Source of the DNA: an uncultured Clostridiaceae bacterium
Lineage (GTDB): Bacteria; Bacillota; Clostridia; Oscillospirales; Ruminococcaceae
Direction of reading: 5' to 3'
Assembly: GCA_946411985.1 (NCBI GenBank)
Contig: CAMKFY010000050.1
Span: 1 to 6,365 of the forward strand
Length of the DNA stretch: 6,365 nt
A model generated the notes under the pieces. The model worked only from the letters and a program-made list of their open reading frames with translations. It was not told the origin of the DNA and did not search any database. The position numbers were made by a program, and so were the translations under genes. Of this stretch, positions 1-5,843 are shown piece after piece (the stretch's first letter is position 1; each line of letters starts with the position of its first letter).

Positions 1-1109
1 AAACTATTTTTTAATATATTAAAAACTTTCTCATTTAACTCAAATTTACCACTTTTTTCAAATTCATCATAAACCTTGCAAACATATTCATGGTTACTAA
101 TATCAAAAATTAAGCGTTCCAAATTACTAGACACCAAAATATCCATAGAAGGCGATATTGTCTTAAAAAATTCTCTATTTTTATTATAAATTCCAGTGTT
201 TATAAAATCTGTTATAACACAATTGCTATTTGAAGCAGCCACAATATCTTCAATAAAAAGCCCCATTTTTTTTGCATAGTAGCACGCTAAAATATTTCCA
301 AAATTTCCGGTAGGAACCACAAAATTTATTTTATCGCCAACCTTTATATAGCCATGCTTTACCATATCGCAATATGCTGAAAAGTAGTAAACTATTTGAG
401 CTACGAGCCTGCCCCAATTTATAGAATTTGCAGTAGAAAAAAAGAACCCGTTTTCATTTAACATTTCTTTAAAAGCCAAATCTGAAAGAATATTTTTAAC
501 ACCACGTTGAGCATCATCAAAATTACCATTAATGCCACAAACATGAACATTATCCCCATCCTGCGTTATCATTTGTAGCTCTTGCATTTTAGAAACTCCA
601 TATTTGGGGTAGAAAACAAATATTTCAGTGCCTGCAACATTTTTAAAGCCTTCTAAAGCTGCTTTCCCAGTGTCTCCTGAAGTGGCTGTTAATATTAATG
701 CTTTTTTGTTACAACCACATATTCTAATTGCTTTTTGCATTATATGCGGTAGAAGCTGCAAAGCCATGTCTTTAAAAGCTGCCGTTGGCCCGTGCCACAA
801 CTCCAAAATAAATAAATTGCTATTTAAACTTTTAAGCTCCACTATATTATTTGTTGCAAACTTTTCTGCAGAATAGGCCTGTTTTACGCAAAATTCTATA
901 TCTTCATATTTAAAATCCGTTAAAAATTTGTTCAAAATAAAACACGCACGTTGCCAATAACTCATATTCACAATATTATTTATATCATTTAATTCAATTT
1001 TAGGAAAACTACTACAAACAAAAAGCCCACCACTTCCAGCCATGCCTTCAACTATAGCTTGTGAAGAAGAAACCTTTTCAAACTTATTTCTAGTGCTTAT
1101 ATAAAACAT
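1..1109 (-). CDS. thrC: Threonine synthase, 3' end cut off by the window edge
   Basis: This is a PLP enzyme that converts O-phospho-L-homoserine to L-threonine in the cytoplasm, the last step of threonine synthesis. The minus-strand frame is open for 369 codons from ATG at 1107-1109 to the window edge. The longer threonine synthase class usually has about 490-500 residues, so roughly the last quarter is missing. The N-terminus MFYISTRNK matches the family opening (YxSTR). The PLP lysine is K113 in HGPTAAFKDMALQ. The phosphate/PLP-binding motif SGDTG lies at 144-148 and GNFGN at 268-272. The ribosome binding site AGGGAG sits 5 nt before the ATG. The gene starts 29 bp after the rnhB-yraN stop with no visible promoter between, so it is probably the last known gene of the lepB operon. 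The PLP motif reads WHGPTAAFKD where FHGPTLAFKD is more usual, a mild change. The identification is firm. Confidence 0.95.
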   Translation of the reverse strand, partial: MFYISTRNKFEKVSSSQAIVEGMAGSGGLFVCSSFPKIELNDINNIVNMSYWQRACFILNKFLTDFKYEDIEFCVKQAYSAEKFATNNIVELKSLNSNLFILELWHGPTAAFKDMALQLLPHIMQKAIRICGCNKKALILTATSGDTGKAALEGFKNVAGTEIFVFYPKYGVSKMQELQMITQDGDNVHVCGINGNFDDAQRGVKNILSDLAFKEMLNENGFFFSTANSINWGRLVAQIVYYFSAYCDMVKHGYIKVGDKINFVVPTGNFGNILACYYAKKMGLFIEDIVAASNSNCVITDFINTGIYNKNREFFKTISPSMDILVSSNLERLIFDISNHEYVCKVYDEFEKSGKFELNEKVFNILKNS

Positions 1110-1138
1110 AAAATCTCCCTAATAGTTAAAATTTAATA

Positions 1139-2137
1139 TCAAACGCCCCTAAAAAGTTCATACTCGCCCTCAACGTAAAATGCATTATCTATAAAATTAA
1201 CATTAAACCTGCCTGAAGAGTTCCTCAAAACTTCCATAACAACAAACTTTGGTTGATAGCTATTTTTATTATTTTCATTAAAAATAATTGCAGTTTTTAT
1301 TATTTTTTGCTGTTTTTTTAAATTTACAACCTCTTTAGGAGAATATTTGCAACCATATTTCCTTAATTTTACTTCCACAAAATATATATAGCTGCCTTTC
1401 GTGGCTATTAAATCTATTTCACCAAACCTGCTTTTATAGTTTTTGCAAATAACGTTATATCCATTAGAGCAAAGCCAACCATAACAAACCTTTTCTCCTA
1501 TAATACCAGATATATTCTGAGTTTTAAATATTTTTTCTTTAAAATTTTTTAGAAATGTTTTTCTATGCTCGGCAGTAATGCCCAAATTTAATATACTTTC
1601 ATAATGTTTTTTTGTTCCATAGCCTTTGTTGTTTTTAAAATAATAGCCTTCATATTTTTTGTCTAACTCTATCATAAAATTATCTCTAGTTACCTTAGCC
1701 ACAATAGACGCAGCAGCAATAGACGCGCTTTTGCAATCCCCTTTAACAACACATCTAGATTTTATGTTAACGTTGGGAACCCTATTCCCATCTACTAAAA
1801 CTAAATATGGAACTATTTTCAAACTTTCTATAGCTTTTTTCATAGCAAGCATTGTGGCGTTTAATATGTTAATTTCGTCAATTTTTTTAGCGCAAACCGA
1901 GCCCACTCCAATGTCTACCGCGGCATTTAAAATATTTTTATACAAAATATTTCGTTTTTTTTCGCTAAATTTTTTGCTATCATTAACGTCTGGAATATAT
2001 AACCTAGCATCTTTTTTTAAAATAACTGCAGCAGCAACCACAGGGCCAGCCAATGGCCCTCTACCAGCCTCATCTACACCGCACAAAAGCCCATCAACGT
2101 TTTCTTTTATATTTTCATCAAACTCAAAAAGCTCCAT
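1139..2137 (-). CDS. rnhB: Fused RNase HII - YraN (UPF0102) protein
   Basis: This 332-residue protein carries two domains that are usually separate genes. Residues about 15-205 are RNase HII, which cuts RNA in RNA-DNA hybrids and at single ribonucleotides in DNA. Visible motifs are GVDEAGRGPLAG (D22, E23 and the GRG loop at 25-27), D116 in LVDGN, D134 in KGDCKSASIAAASIVAK, and Y173 in KGYGT. These match the family's four acidic residues and its ribonucleotide-sensing tyrosine. Residues about 211-320 are YraN/UPF0102, a restriction-endonuclease-like fold of uncertain role. Its GE at 214-215, GEID at 239-242 and FVEVKLRK at 253-260 supply the D-ExK pattern (D242, E255, K257). RNase HII alone is about 200-260 residues and YraN about 115-120, so both look complete. 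The frame is open across the junction near 205-211. The ribosome binding site AGGAGTG precedes the ATG, 16 bp after the rbgA stop. The joint function is not known to me. Confidence 0.94.
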   Translation of the reverse strand: MELFEFDENIKENVDGLLCGVDEAGRGPLAGPVVAAAVILKKDARLYIPDVNDSKKFSEKKRNILYKNILNAAVDIGVGSVCAKKIDEINILNATMLAMKKAIESLKIVPYLVLVDGNRVPNVNIKSRCVVKGDCKSASIAAASIVAKVTRDNFMIELDKKYEGYYFKNNKGYGTKKHYESILNLGITAEHRKTFLKNFKEKIFKTQNISGIIGEKVCYGWLCSNGYNVICKNYKSRFGEIDLIATKGSYIYFVEVKLRKYGCKYSPKEVVNLKKQQKIIKTAIIFNENNKNSYQPKFVVMEVLRNSSGRFNVNFIDNAFYVEGEYELFRGV

Positions 2138-2153
2138 GAGGCCACTCCTAAAA

Positions 2154-3011
2154 CTAAAATTTTGGGGTTTGCAAACTTATTCTACCAAATTTACCATTTC
2201 TAAATTCTTCAATTAGAAACAAAGCTGCCCTTTTTATATCTATTTCTCCACCTTTTTTAAAAAAAGACCTCCTTTTGGCATACAAGTTTAACAACTCATA
2301 CTCTTCATCTTGCCAATTTAAACCGAAAATATTTTGCATTAAATCTTTTTTATTATTTTTTAAAAATTTTAGCAGCTCAAAAGCCACATTTTCTTCATCA
2401 AAAGCACCATATTTAACACAGCCTAAAAGCTCCAATATATAGCCATTTTCTTCTTTGTTTTCAACATCCAAACTGCCAGGCATATCTAGCAAATCTATGT
2501 TGTTGTTTAAGCAAACCCACTGTTTAGAGAGTGTAACGCCTGGAAAATTTCCAGTTCTTGCCTTTTTAGAGCCAACCAGGCTATTAATTAGTGTAGATTT
2601 CCCTACATTTGCCACTCCTACAACCATGGCTCTAAACCTTATATGCCTACTTTTTTTAAAACCGCGTTCTCGCAAAACGCCGCCACAAACATTTAATATA
2701 TTTCTAGTTTGTTTAAAATTCTTACAGTTAACTGCCAAAACGCCGTCACAACAATTTTTATTTTTAAAATATTGTAACCATAAATTAGTAACACTTGGGT
2801 TACTTAAATCACTTTTGCCAAGTAACAAAATTTTTTTTTTATATTTTACTATGTTGGAAATGTAGCTATTTTTAGTGGCAAGTGGCGCCCTGCTATCTCG
2901 CAATTCAAAAACAAGATCCACATTTTTTAAGTTTTGTTTTATTAAATAGCGAGCCTTTCTCATATGCCCAGGATACCAGCTATATTTATTAGAATCTTCA
3001 AAATTATTCAA
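2154..3011 (-). CDS. rbgA: RbgA/YlqF-type circularly permuted GTPase, ribosome assembly
   Basis: This is a cytoplasmic GTPase that, in the characterised family, helps the late assembly of the 50S ribosomal subunit. The protein has 285 residues, close to the family's usual 280-290. The N-terminal WYPGHMRKA (12-20) is the RbgA signature. The permuted order of G motifs is clear: G4 position (GKSD, 65-68), then G1 GVANVGKST (132-140), the G2 region GNFPGVT (T160) and G3 DMPG (176-179). The C-terminal helical domain ends with KRAALFLIEEFRNGKFGRISLQTP, typical of RbgA. Several motifs differ from the family norm: G4 has Gly for Asn, G1 has ANVGKS for PNVGKS, and G3 has DMPG for DTPG. I chose the TTG start at 3009-3011 because AAAGGGTG lies 6 nt upstream. 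A GTG at 3018-3020 would overlap that site and leave no spacer; if used, it adds 3 residues. The gene lies between lepB and rnhB, a known Clostridia and Bacillus neighbourhood. Confidence 0.93.
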   Translation of the reverse strand: MNNFEDSNKYSWYPGHMRKARYLIKQNLKNVDLVFELRDSRAPLATKNSYISNIVKYKKKILLLGKSDLSNPSVTNLWLQYFKNKNCCDGVLAVNCKNFKQTRNILNVCGGVLRERGFKKSRHIRFRAMVVGVANVGKSTLINSLVGSKKARTGNFPGVTLSKQWVCLNNNIDLLDMPGSLDVENKEENGYILELLGCVKYGAFDEENVAFELLKFLKNNKKDLMQNIFGLNWQDEEYELLNLYAKRRSFFKKGGEIDIKRAALFLIEEFRNGKFGRISLQTPKF

Positions 3012-3017
3012 AATAAA

Positions 3018-3025
3018 CACCCTTT
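3018..3025 (-). promoter_or_regulatory. Ribosome binding site of rbgA, favours a TTG start
   Basis: On the minus strand this reads AAAGGGTG, 6 nt before TTG at 3009-3011. The upstream GTG candidate (3018-3020) is formed by the last bases of this same site, so ribosomes bound here would be better placed on the TTG. Confidence 0.55.
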
Positions 3026-3047
3026 AAACTGCACTGCTTAAAATCTA

Positions 3048-3626
3048 TTAAAAAATTGTGAATTTTCTAAGCGGCAAAAATCTCCCAATAACCCTGCCTT
3101 TACTCTTATCAACTGGCAACACTCCAAAAGACCGTGCATCTCCTGAATTTTCCCTGTTATCTCCTAAATAAAATATAAAACCTTTTGGAACTTTAAAAGG
3201 GTATGAAATAGCGTTTCCTGGCAATGTTTTTCCCACTGCATATGGCTCATTTAACTTAACACCATTAACATAAACACTACTATCTTTTATATCAACAACA
3301 TCGCCTTCTTTTGCAATAACACGCTTTACTATTAACGCATCACAGCCCTTAATATTAACACCATTTAATACAACTATATCTTTATAGTTTGGTTGACTAA
3401 AAAAATAATTTAAAACAATAAGTTTATCTGAATGCGTTAGCGTATGCTCCATAGAAGACCCGTCTACCCCTACAGCACGCACAACAAGCAAAAGCAACAT
3501 AATAACAAACACAAATGTAGAGGTAAACACTTCTAAAAAATTAAAAACAACCAATACAAAACCATTTATTTCTTTAACATCTTCTTCCTGCAACAACGTC
3601 CTATCTTCAACAGAACCTTCCACCAT
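3048..3626 (-). CDS. lepB: Type I signal peptidase (SipS/LepB family)
   Basis: This membrane-anchored serine protease removes signal peptides from exported proteins on the outer face of the membrane. It has 192 residues, the normal size for Gram-positive SipS-like enzymes. One membrane anchor lies at about 23-50, after a 22-residue acidic cytoplasmic head. The catalytic serine is S58 in GSSMEHTL, the general-base lysine is K101 in VKRVIAKEGD, and the conserved box GDNRENSGDARSFG lies at 155-168. The Ser box has His (H61) where Pro is usual in SMxPT. I chose the ATG at 3624-3626 because AGGGTGG lies 9 nt upstream. The frame stays open to an ATG at 3743, but that reading would run through a strong sigma-A-like promoter and adds sequence unlike the family. 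It is the first gene of the leftward operon and is followed after 36 bp by rbgA. Confidence 0.94.
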   Translation of the reverse strand: MVEGSVEDRTLLQEEDVKEINGFVLVVFNFLEVFTSTFVFVIMLLLLVVRAVGVDGSSMEHTLTHSDKLIVLNYFFSQPNYKDIVVLNGVNIKGCDALIVKRVIAKEGDVVDIKDSSVYVNGVKLNEPYAVGKTLPGNAISYPFKVPKGFIFYLGDNRENSGDARSFGVLPVDKSKGRVIGRFLPLRKFTIF

Positions 3627-3635
3627 TAAACAAAA

Positions 3636-3642
3636 CCACCCT
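3636..3642 (-). promoter_or_regulatory. Ribosome binding site of lepB
   Basis: On the minus strand this reads AGGGTGG, 9 nt before the ATG at 3624-3626. It decides the lepB start: the upstream in-frame ATGs at 3672-3674 and 3741-3743 lie inside or above the predicted promoter. Confidence 0.7.
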
Positions 3643-3672
3643 AACGTAAAAGTATATGAAATATTAGTTCTC

Positions 3673-3701
3673 ATAATATCATAAAAATTGATATTTGTAA
3701 A
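3673..3701 (-). promoter_or_regulatory. Sigma-A-type promoter with extended -10, for the lepB operon
   Basis: On the minus strand TTTACA (3696-3701) is followed by a 17-nt spacer and TATTAT (3673-3678). TGA directly before the -10 gives an extended -10 element. The hexamers match TTGACA and TATAAT at five of six positions each, and the spacer is optimal. Transcription would begin near 3666, giving a leader of about 40 nt that contains the lepB ribosome binding site. The A/T tract just upstream (3702-3725) could act as an UP element. No other promoter of this quality was noticed before thrC, rnhB or rbgA, so it probably drives all four genes. Confidence 0.7.
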
Positions 3702-3725
3702 TAAATTAAAATATTTAAAATTTTT

Positions 3726-3755
3726 GGCATAGTAAAAGGACAACCAACATAAAGT
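3726..3755 (+). promoter_or_regulatory. Candidate sigma-E promoter of the spoIIIA operon
   Basis: GGCATAGT (3726-3733), a 14-nt spacer and CATAAAGT (3748-3755) resemble the Bacillus sigma-E pattern as I recall it (GTCATATT and CATACAAT, spacer about 13-15). I count six of eight matches in each box. Transcription would begin near 3762, about 33 nt before the spoIIIAA ATG. In B. subtilis the spoIIIA operon is transcribed by sigma-E in the mother cell, so the position is as expected. The match is by eye in AT-rich DNA, and the start site is inferred. Confidence 0.55.
3736..3745 (+). promoter_or_regulatory. Candidate SpoIIID binding site
   Basis: AAGGACAACC matches all defined positions of the SpoIIID consensus WWRRACARNY, as I recall it from B. 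subtilis work. SpoIIID is the mother-cell DNA-binding protein that tunes many sigma-E genes. The site lies in the spacer between the predicted -35 and -10 of the sigma-E promoter, where a bound protein would be expected to repress. The consensus is short and degenerate, so chance matches occur; the location is what makes it worth listing. Confidence 0.4.
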
Positions 3756-3775
3756 TTTTATATAAATATAAAAAA

Positions 3776-3782
3776 GAGGTGA
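3776..3782 (+). promoter_or_regulatory. Ribosome binding site of spoIIIAA with a long spacer
   Basis: GAGGTGA ends 12 nt before the ATG at 3795, longer than the usual 5-9. The last three bases form an in-frame TGA (3780-3782), and no other start codon lies between it and 3795, so the ATG is fixed even though the spacing is not ideal. The spacer is all A and T. Confidence 0.6.
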
Positions 3783-3794
3783 AAATTTTTTAAA

Positions 3795-4673
3795 ATGGAT
3801 GTTGAATTTAATAGAGCAATAAAAAACTTGCCAGACGGTATATCAAAAATTTTAAAAACATGCCCGGTAGAGGTGCAACAAAAAGCTTCAGAAGTAAGGC
3901 TAAGAGCAGGAAGATATATAATAATAAACTATGAAAATAACATATATACACTAAAAAAAATACTATCAATTGAAGAAATAACAGAATGTTTTAAAGCAAT
4001 ATGTGGCTATTCTATACATTCGCACACAGAAGAAATTAAAAGCGGTTTCATTACACTAAAAGGAGGGCATAGAGCAGGCATTGCCGGAACTGCAGTTTAC
4101 GAGAACGGGAAAATAACAAACATAAAAAATATAAATTCTATAAATATTAGAATAGCAAGGCAAATAGAAGGAGCAGCAAGCTCAATAATTAAAACATTAA
4201 AAGGAGATGTAGGCAATCTATTAATTGTAGGGCCTCCTGCTAGCGGAAAAACAACAATACTTAAAGACATTGCAAAAAACTTAAAAACAGAGTCGGTGTC
4301 TATAATAGACAGCCGCGGAGAAATTGCAGCGTCTTTAAATGGAGTGTTACAAAATAACGTATCTTATGCTGATGTTTTTGATTTTTGGAAAAAAAGTGAC
4401 GGCATAAACGCAGCAATACGAACAATGAACCCAAACTTTATAATATGTGACGAAATTGGAGACGAAGAAGACATTAAAGCTATTAAAAAATGTGTTGGAA
4501 CTGGAATAAAGCTAATTGCAACTGCCCATGGAGAAAACGAAGAAGAAATAAAAAAAAGAGAAATATTAATTAACATATTAAAAACTAACGCTTTTTCAAA
4601 TATAGCAATTTTGCAAGGCAAAAAAGCACCGTGCGCTATAGAAAAAATAGTTAAAGTTGGTGATTTAATATGA
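3795..4673 (+). CDS. spoIIIAA: Stage III sporulation protein AA, SpoIIIAA ATPase
   Basis: SpoIIIAA is the cytoplasmic ATPase of the mother-cell half of the SpoIIIA-SpoIIQ complex, related to secretion ATPases of type II/IV systems. The complex links mother cell and engulfed forespore and is needed for late forespore gene expression. The protein has 292 residues, near the usual 300. An N-terminal domain (about 1-125) contains EVRLRAGR (33-40) and the GYSIHSHTEEIKSGFITLKGGHRAGIAG stretch (about 71-98), both typical of the family. The Walker A motif is GPPASGKTT (146-154; K152), and a Walker B-like region IICDEIGDEED has D219 and E220. ATAHGE near 242-247 fits the later ATPase motif. The start is the only possible one in frame. 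It is the first gene of its operon and its stop overlaps the spoIIIAB start. Confidence 0.96.
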   Translation: MDVEFNRAIKNLPDGISKILKTCPVEVQQKASEVRLRAGRYIIINYENNIYTLKKILSIEEITECFKAICGYSIHSHTEEIKSGFITLKGGHRAGIAGTAVYENGKITNIKNINSINIRIARQIEGAASSIIKTLKGDVGNLLIVGPPASGKTTILKDIAKNLKTESVSIIDSRGEIAASLNGVLQNNVSYADVFDFWKKSDGINAAIRTMNPNFIICDEIGDEEDIKAIKKCVGTGIKLIATAHGENEEEIKKREILINILKTNAFSNIAILQGKKAPCAIEKIVKVGDLI

Positions 4674-5170
4674 AACAGTTAGGCACAGCACTTCTAAGCA
4701 TCTGCCCTGTAATTATAGGGCTATGCAATTCTAAATATTTAAAGATTAACATACAACAAATTGAGAAAATAATATACCTAATAAACTGGATTATAACAGA
4801 AATAAGATATAGCAAAACAGACATTAAAAGCATGTTTTACAACATAAGCTTAAATGAAAATTTTAATAACTTAGAATTTTTGCAATATTTAAAAAAATAT
4901 ATAGAAGTTGAACCTTTCCCAAAAGCATGGCAACTTTCAATTGAAGAATGGAACTGCCATATTTCAACATACGATAAGGAACTTTTAAAATCTCTTTCAA
5001 ACATAATAGGAGCGTCAGATTCAAAAGGCCAAATATTAGCGCTAAAACATATTGTGGCAAGATTTGAAGAAAATTTAAAGTTAGCTCAAAAAAATTATAG
5101 TTCAAAAGGGAAACTTTCAAGATCTTTAGGAATATTAATTGGTGCTGCAACATTTATAATTTTTATATAA
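4670..5170 (+). CDS. spoIIIAB: Stage III sporulation protein AB
   Basis: SpoIIIAB is a membrane component of the SpoIIIA channel, with some likeness to type II secretion (GspF-like) proteins. This one has 166 residues, close to the 171 of B. subtilis as recalled. A membrane segment lies at about 4-20 and a second at about 153-166, with a helical soluble part between. Conserved features include EIRYSKTDI (44-52), the GASDSKGQ stretch (114-121) and the closing GKLSRSLGILIGA (147-159). The ATG at 4670 overlaps the spoIIIAA stop as ATGA, which suggests coupled translation; GGTGAT just upstream is only a weak ribosome binding site. Gene order and the C-terminal motif make the call firm. Confidence 0.93.
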   Translation: MKQLGTALLSICPVIIGLCNSKYLKINIQQIEKIIYLINWIITEIRYSKTDIKSMFYNISLNENFNNLEFLQYLKKYIEVEPFPKAWQLSIEEWNCHISTYDKELLKSLSNIIGASDSKGQILALKHIVARFEENLKLAQKNYSSKGKLSRSLGILIGAATFIIFI

Positions 5171-5196
5171 AAAAATAATTTAAAAGGTGATTTTTA

Positions 5197-5397
5197 ATGA
5201 TGGAAATAGATTTGATTTTTAAAATTGCTGCTATTGGAATAATAGTGGCCGTAATAAACCAAGTTTTAATAAGATTTGGAAAAGATGAACAGGCAATGTT
5301 AACATCTTTAGCAGGGCTTATAGTTGTGCTCTTAATAATTATAACACAAATAAACAGGCTATTTGAAACAATAAAAAACCTATTTAGTTTATATTAA
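5197..5397 (+). CDS. spoIIIAC: Stage III sporulation protein AC
   Basis: SpoIIIAC is a small membrane protein of the SpoIIIA complex. It has 66 residues (B. subtilis 68 as recalled) and two predicted membrane helices at about 6-25 and 35-51, joined by a short polar loop with RFGKDEQ (26-32). The C-terminal INRLFETIKNLF resembles the family's DDLFxxIKxxF ending. Two ATGs stand in tandem at 5197 and 5200, with AAAGGTGA 6 or 9 nt upstream; I report the first, but the second is equally possible and would shorten the protein by one residue. It lies 26 bp after spoIIIAB. Confidence 0.93.
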   Translation: MMEIDLIFKIAAIGIIVAVINQVLIRFGKDEQAMLTSLAGLIVVLLIIITQINRLFETIKNLFSLY

Positions 5398-5409
5398 AGA
5401 GCTAATATT

Positions 5410-5799
5410 ATGATTTTTCCTATTGTAGGGCTAGCAATAATTGCCGTATCTATTTGTGTTATATTAAAAAAAACAAACCCCGAATTTTCACTATTAATAT
5501 CTTTAATGGCCTCTGTTTTAATTCTTGCCATAATATTTTCAAACTTCACACCTTTTTTTAATATAATCGCCAACTGCGTTACAAACTTTCAACTAAATAA
5601 TATATACATAACAACAATAATGAAAGCTCTCGGTATATGTTACATCACGCAAATTGCATCTGAAACATGCAAAGACTGTGGGTATAGCTCCATATCTACA
5701 AAGGTGGAACTTGGCGGAAAGGTGGCTATAATATTACTTGCTTTGCCTATGTTTGAAAATTTAATTAAAACGCTAGAAAAATTAATAAACTTAAAATGA
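5410..5799 (+). CDS. spoIIIAD: Stage III sporulation protein AD
   Basis: SpoIIIAD is a polytopic membrane protein of the SpoIIIA complex, in the same family as SpoIIIAC. It has 129 residues (B. subtilis 133 as recalled). Hydrophobic helices lie at about 2-19, 27-45 and 104-115, with a weaker one near 65-85. The most conserved part is residues 72-114, where KALGICYITQIASETCKDCG and STKVELGGKVAI match the family pattern GIxYixe...xDxG...sKvELxGK. Two cysteines (C87, C90) flank the conserved Asp, where relatives often have C-R-D-A. It starts 12 bp after spoIIIAC, with only a weak site (AAAGAG) before the ATG, so translation may depend on the upstream gene. Confidence 0.93.
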   Translation: MIFPIVGLAIIAVSICVILKKTNPEFSLLISLMASVLILAIIFSNFTPFFNIIANCVTNFQLNNIYITTIMKALGICYITQIASETCKDCGYSSISTKVELGGKVAIILLALPMFENLIKTLEKLINLK

Positions 5800-5832
5800 A
5801 AATTTAAAAAAATAATTGAAGTATAAAACTCT

Positions 5833-5837
5833 GGAGG
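5833..5837 (+). promoter_or_regulatory. Ribosome binding site of spoIIIAE
   Basis: GGAGG lies 6 nt before the ATG at 5844 and is the strongest such site in the spoIIIA operon. It fixes the spoIIIAE start and fits a gene that begins 44 bp after its neighbour and so cannot rely on translational coupling. Confidence 0.75.
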
Positions 5838-5843
5838 AATTTA

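Noticed and set aside
628..876. Plus-strand open frame of 82 codons
   Set aside because: It is antisense to conserved thrC coding sequence, has no recognisable domain, and no fitting ribosome binding site was noted.
1110..1138. Possible terminator or promoter between rnhB-yraN and thrC
   Set aside because: The 29-bp gap has no hairpin and no spaced -35/-10 pair; it only holds the thrC ribosome binding site.
1659..2216. Plus-strand open frame of 185 codons
   Set aside because: It mirrors the conserved RNase HII domain on the other strand; its composition (Ser, Phe, Leu, Ala rich) is typical of an antisense shadow.
2455..2865. Plus-strand open frame of 136 codons
   Set aside because: It is antisense to the G-motif part of rbgA, with no family resemblance.
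3018..3020. GTG start for rbgA
   Set aside because: It sits inside the AAAGGGTG ribosome binding site with no spacer; the TTG 9 bases on has good spacing. It cannot be excluded fully.
3702..3725. A/T-rich tract as a repeat or terminator
   Set aside because: It has no GC stem and no clear repeat unit; an upstream promoter element or plain low-complexity spacer explains it better.
3627..3743. Longer lepB start at 3743 adding 39 residues
   Set aside because: It would place coding sequence across the TTTACA-N17-TATTAT promoter, lacks a good ribosome binding site, and adds sequence unlike type I signal peptidases.
4364..5153. Three minus-strand open frames (4364-4621, 4651-4833, 4863-5153)
   Set aside because: They are antisense to spoIIIAA and spoIIIAB, which have clear family motifs; the hydrophobic look comes from reading AT-rich codons backwards.
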